DNA of 64,000 nucleotides. Origin: Bedellia somnulentella (Eukaryota; Arthropoda; Insecta; Lepidoptera; Bedelliidae). Shown here in pieces: positions 61,046-64,000 of the stretch. A program made the translations under genes and the position numbers. The stretch's first letter is position 1, and every line of letters starts with the position of its first letter. The stretch lies in contig OY755187.1 in NCBI GenBank assembly GCA_963576735.1, positions 9,672,001 to 9,736,000 of the forward strand. The letters are read 5' to 3'. The notes under the pieces were generated by a model, which saw only the letters and a program-made list of their open reading frames with translations, did no database searches and was not told the DNA's origin.

Positions 61046-61537
61046 CTAATTGAAATATATTTTATGTTTTAATCATTTTCAAATTCTAGTATGGTCATGA
61101 TGAAGAGAATGGAAAAACTCTTAATTAATATCTTTAATACTTAGTTCCCGCTTGCCACTATAGTTCTTGTAGGATGAAACGAAAAACTCATCACAAAACC
61201 ATATGAAAAATCATTGTAATTCAAACAGACTCAATACCTACGTAGCAATCATAACCGCAAAAACAACACCAACCTGTCTTTATAATGAACAACTAAGTTG
61301 CAAAACGTAAGAAATAGTTAGACACAATGTGTCTCTATTAAGTTAAAGGGAGTTCGTGAACAGCTTCCTCTAGCGACACAATTTCTAAACTGATTACATC
61401 GGAAACATTTACTAGATTGTCTACGAGTTCCATCAAACAACTAACTAATTTATACACTTGCGAGTTTCTAAGTGACAGACAGCATGTTGTATGTTACATA
61501 CATACACATTTTTGGCAATTATCTTTTATATACAAAC
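61046..61537. other. No recognised feature
   Basis: AT-rich spacer. Confidence 0.4.
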
Positions 61538-61770
61538 ATACATACATATACTCACGGCCATAAATCCCAAAAAGGGATTGCATTAGAGCTAGAAACTACT
61601 CAGCCACATTTAGAAGTTGATAGAAGATGGTAGAAATAAAGTATCGTTGGTGATGGGTCTCCAACAACATCGCCTAAAACCACTTAAAAAGCTCCATACA
61701 CTTAGTCGCCTCTTACGAACCCGTGGGTAGAAAGGGGTAGTGACATTCTAAGCCAGCACTACGCGGCACG
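61538..61770 (-). mobile_element. SINE A copy, beta subgroup
   Basis: Full-length reverse copy with the beta markers; tail complement CATACATACATATACTCACG. Confidence 0.85.
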
Positions 61771-61779
61771 TTGTATGTT

Positions 61780-61960
61780 ACACATAATAATCTTTTGATT
61801 CTTTTAATTTGTAAATAGTATATAAATAGAGATCGCTTTTAGTGATAAGACCGCCAATTGTACTTTTGTTAATTCATTCTTTGTATTTGTAATTGTTTTT
61901 CCATATTTGATGTACAATAAAGAGTTTTCTATTCTATTCTATTCTATTCTATATTTCCGA
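61780..61960 (+). mobile_element. LINE 3' UTR fragment with (TATTC)n tail
   Basis: GATCGCTTTTAGTGATAAGACC and GATGTACAATAAAGAGTTTT followed by five TATTC units. This 3' UTR type is frequent on lepidopteran LINEs; no coding part. Confidence 0.65.
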
Positions 61961-62215
61961 CTAGACAATAAGTCTAGAGTAATTGCACGAAATGTCTTTT
62001 AGAAGCAGTTTAAAACTACACCCTGGACTAAAAGTACATTATTTAAATATGAACTTGCATTTATCAAACTATAATTTAGTCACAATTCACAAACATCAAA
62101 TTTTTTAATATTTTTGACATTATGCTGTTTAAGTCAGGTAAAATTAACTATTATAATAAATAAATCGTAGTAAGGAAACTTAGACTTAGCTTCACTTATT
62201 TTAGAGATTTCATTA

Positions 62216-62300
62216 CTTTTTAACCGACTTCAAAAAAAGGAGTGTTCTCAATTCGACCGGTATATTTTTTTTTTTTTATGTTTGTTCGCCGATTACTTCG
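62216..62300 (+). repeat. Dispersed repeat fragment TTTTAACCGACTTC
   Basis: TTTTAACCGACTTCAAAAAA, GTTCTCAATTCGACCGGTAT, then a T-run and GTTCGCCGATTACTTCGCC: a segment repeated very widely in insect genomes. Confidence 0.65.
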
Positions 62301-64000
62301 CCATTTATTAGAGTTAAACAAGCAGCTCTATCGAGACTTGGCTAGTTTTTTTACAGAATGTTTTTGGTGAGATAAGTTCTTTCTTATTATGATAATTTTG
62401 GCAAAGTTAATAATAATTTTCATAATTTTTTATATTGAATACTTGAAAGAAAAGCGTTTATTAATAAGCAAAGAAACATTATATAAAAAATGGTCTTTAA
62501 TAAAAAAATACCACTACAAAAACCATAAAAAAGAAAATGATAATTTAATAAATACGTAGGTCACACTATAAGTTTTATTTACTTGAGAATTAAATGACTA
62601 CGACAGTCTAAAATTTCAATGTGGCGACAATAGTACCAATTCAGCCGTCAGGCAAGAAAAGTTTGGGGATCTGTATGGTTAAATTAAAGAGTAAAGTTGA
62701 CATTGTGTTATGATGGTGTTATACTTAGTTTCAGCTGCTGATGAAAATCACGCGTTGTGTCGTATTTGCTTTCTCCAGTGTCTTAGGCGTAATAATAAAG
62801 TTTCATTGCATTATAAAGGTTCATTCAATTAGATTATAACAATTGTACGAAACTTGAGTTTTAGACTTTCTTTATCTGTTTTTTAGCAGATTACTTACTA
62901 AAGAAGTACAGAGGCGGCGGTTTCGCTTTTCAAAATAGTCTTGTTGTTATCAGAGATTAGCTCAAGTCTAAATATAACTCATACGTGACTATTCCAATTT
63001 ACAATGCCTAGTTGTTGAAGTTCATTCAAGGCAATCCTATTTATGTAACACGGCATTCACTGAACAAAAATAGTTCACTTGCATTGTGGTGAGTTTGTAG
63101 TGGCACAGAAATGGCTTGTGTAGGTCTATTTTGGTAACCCGGTAAAAGTGAGAATGGGATGGTTCAATAATCTGTTTGGCAACATGGAAAGGAAAAGTCA
63201 AATATGTTCGAGTCCTATAAGACTGCCAGAAGTCTAATTAAAACTAAATGAGAATATGGTGATAAAATTTACATACCATCACACAGGCAGTTGGGGGGAA
63301 ACCATAAGGATTCCCTTTCTAAAAGATTAAGTCATTTAGAAAGCAAAGGGTGAACAGTCATTCAAAGTTAGGCATTTACATTTAAATCATTATATTCATT
63401 ATTGATTGGATAGTCACAGTTTCGGTTGCTTCACGTATTGAAAGTTCAATAAACCCGCAGTTCAATAAACTTATCTTAGCAACTTATCTTCAAATGACTT
63501 CTTGAGACATAAAATCTTTAAATTAACAAAATGTCACTCCTCCCCATTACGGAATTTTTGCTTAGTCTATGGACAAACATATGTTTTTACGCTTAAGTAA
63601 AAGTAAGACTGTACTAATGTAATTCCGAAAGCGTTACTTTTTAGTAGATAGTTAATCCACTTAAGTGAATAGCGCAATCAAATTCGGTGTACTTGTTCAG
63701 AATTCCAACATTGGAAGGAAATGTTAAACCAGTTAGGAACTCGTGTAACAACGTTCGAAAAACTCCGTAACAGCCTGTTACGACGGATAACCTAGCACCG
63801 TACCTAAAGCAGAACTTTGCTAATGAATCCAACTAGTCGATGTTTGGATTGAAACTTCCTTTTTGAGGTATCCTTTTTTGGACTTGATTTAAATTAATTA
63901 ACATAATTTTGGTAGCTTGGTTAGCTGAAGCTGGGGTTTGGTTTCTAATTCGAGATTTTAGTAGTATCGAGCTGGGTTGTCTATATCTTGACGTAATATG
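62301..64000. other. No recognised feature
   Basis: 1.7 kb without a SINE A copy, the longest such stretch near this end. AT-rich, no open frame worth calling; possible regulatory or intronic sequence of a gene outside the window. Confidence 0.4.

Noticed and set aside
62301..64000. Host gene at the right edge
   Set aside because: No open frame longer than about 63 codons and no recognisable exon; left as unassigned.

Overview
The window looks like nuclear DNA of a moth or butterfly (Lepidoptera). It is AT-rich, has spliced eukaryotic genes, and is packed with retroposons, Helitrons, MITEs, non-LTR elements and a BEL/Pao element of insect type. No bacterial gene, operon or CRISPR array is visible. 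I cannot name the species.

Only two loci look like ordinary host genes. One is an intronless, TATA-driven papain-family cysteine protease (36413-37402) with signal peptide, ERFNIN-type propeptide and complete Gln/Cys/His/Asn catalytic set. The other is a two-exon gene (59624-59665 joined to 60588-61004) for a small secreted Pro/Val/Leu/Ser-rich protein with Cys-Gly clusters at both ends; its signal peptide is split off by a 922-bp intron.

Nearly everything else is mobile DNA, much of it nested. Family names here are mine. SINE A (about 245 bp, about 40 copies or fragments on both strands) and SINE B (about 380 bp, tRNA-derived head) both end in a 3' segment that also ends the RTE-type LINE fragments of this window, which suggests shared retroposition machinery. 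SINE C carries a complete tRNA-like cloverleaf whose orientation relative to its tail flips between copies; one copy is an inverted dimer flanked by a 13-bp target-site duplication. SINE E and SINE F are further tRNA-headed families. Four Helitron-type elements (TC...CTAG, A/T insertion) carry TGTC microsatellites.

Layout: 1-8 kb, retroposons, two Helitrons and a TA-flanked MITE. 8.4-13.6 kb, an 0.8-kb tandem duplication whose second copy took a SINE B that in turn took a Jockey-group LINE with a nearly intact ORF2. 16-19 kb, a SINE A split by a Dong/R4-like LINE and a second LINE tail lying tail to tail. 20.9-22.1 kb, a CACTG-ended DNA transposon inside a SINE A. 26.7-28.5 kb, a Tc1/mariner-type element with 34-bp inverted repeats and half a DDE transposase. 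29.8-30.6 kb and 45 kb, SINE C inverted structures. 36-37.4 kb, the protease. 40-44 kb, a hAT-like element holding a Helitron, then a MITE carrying a THAP-like exon in a smaller element. 46.7-48.5 kb, a LINE split by a hAT element and a MITE. 53.4-57.9 kb, a BEL/Pao element with indistinguishable LTRs but a crippled interior. 59.5-61 kb, the secreted-protein gene. The last 1.7 kb shows nothing I can name.

The nests give relative dates, and several empty sites can be read from sister copies inside the window. All similarities were judged by eye; boundaries of degenerate repeats are approximate to 10-20 bases.
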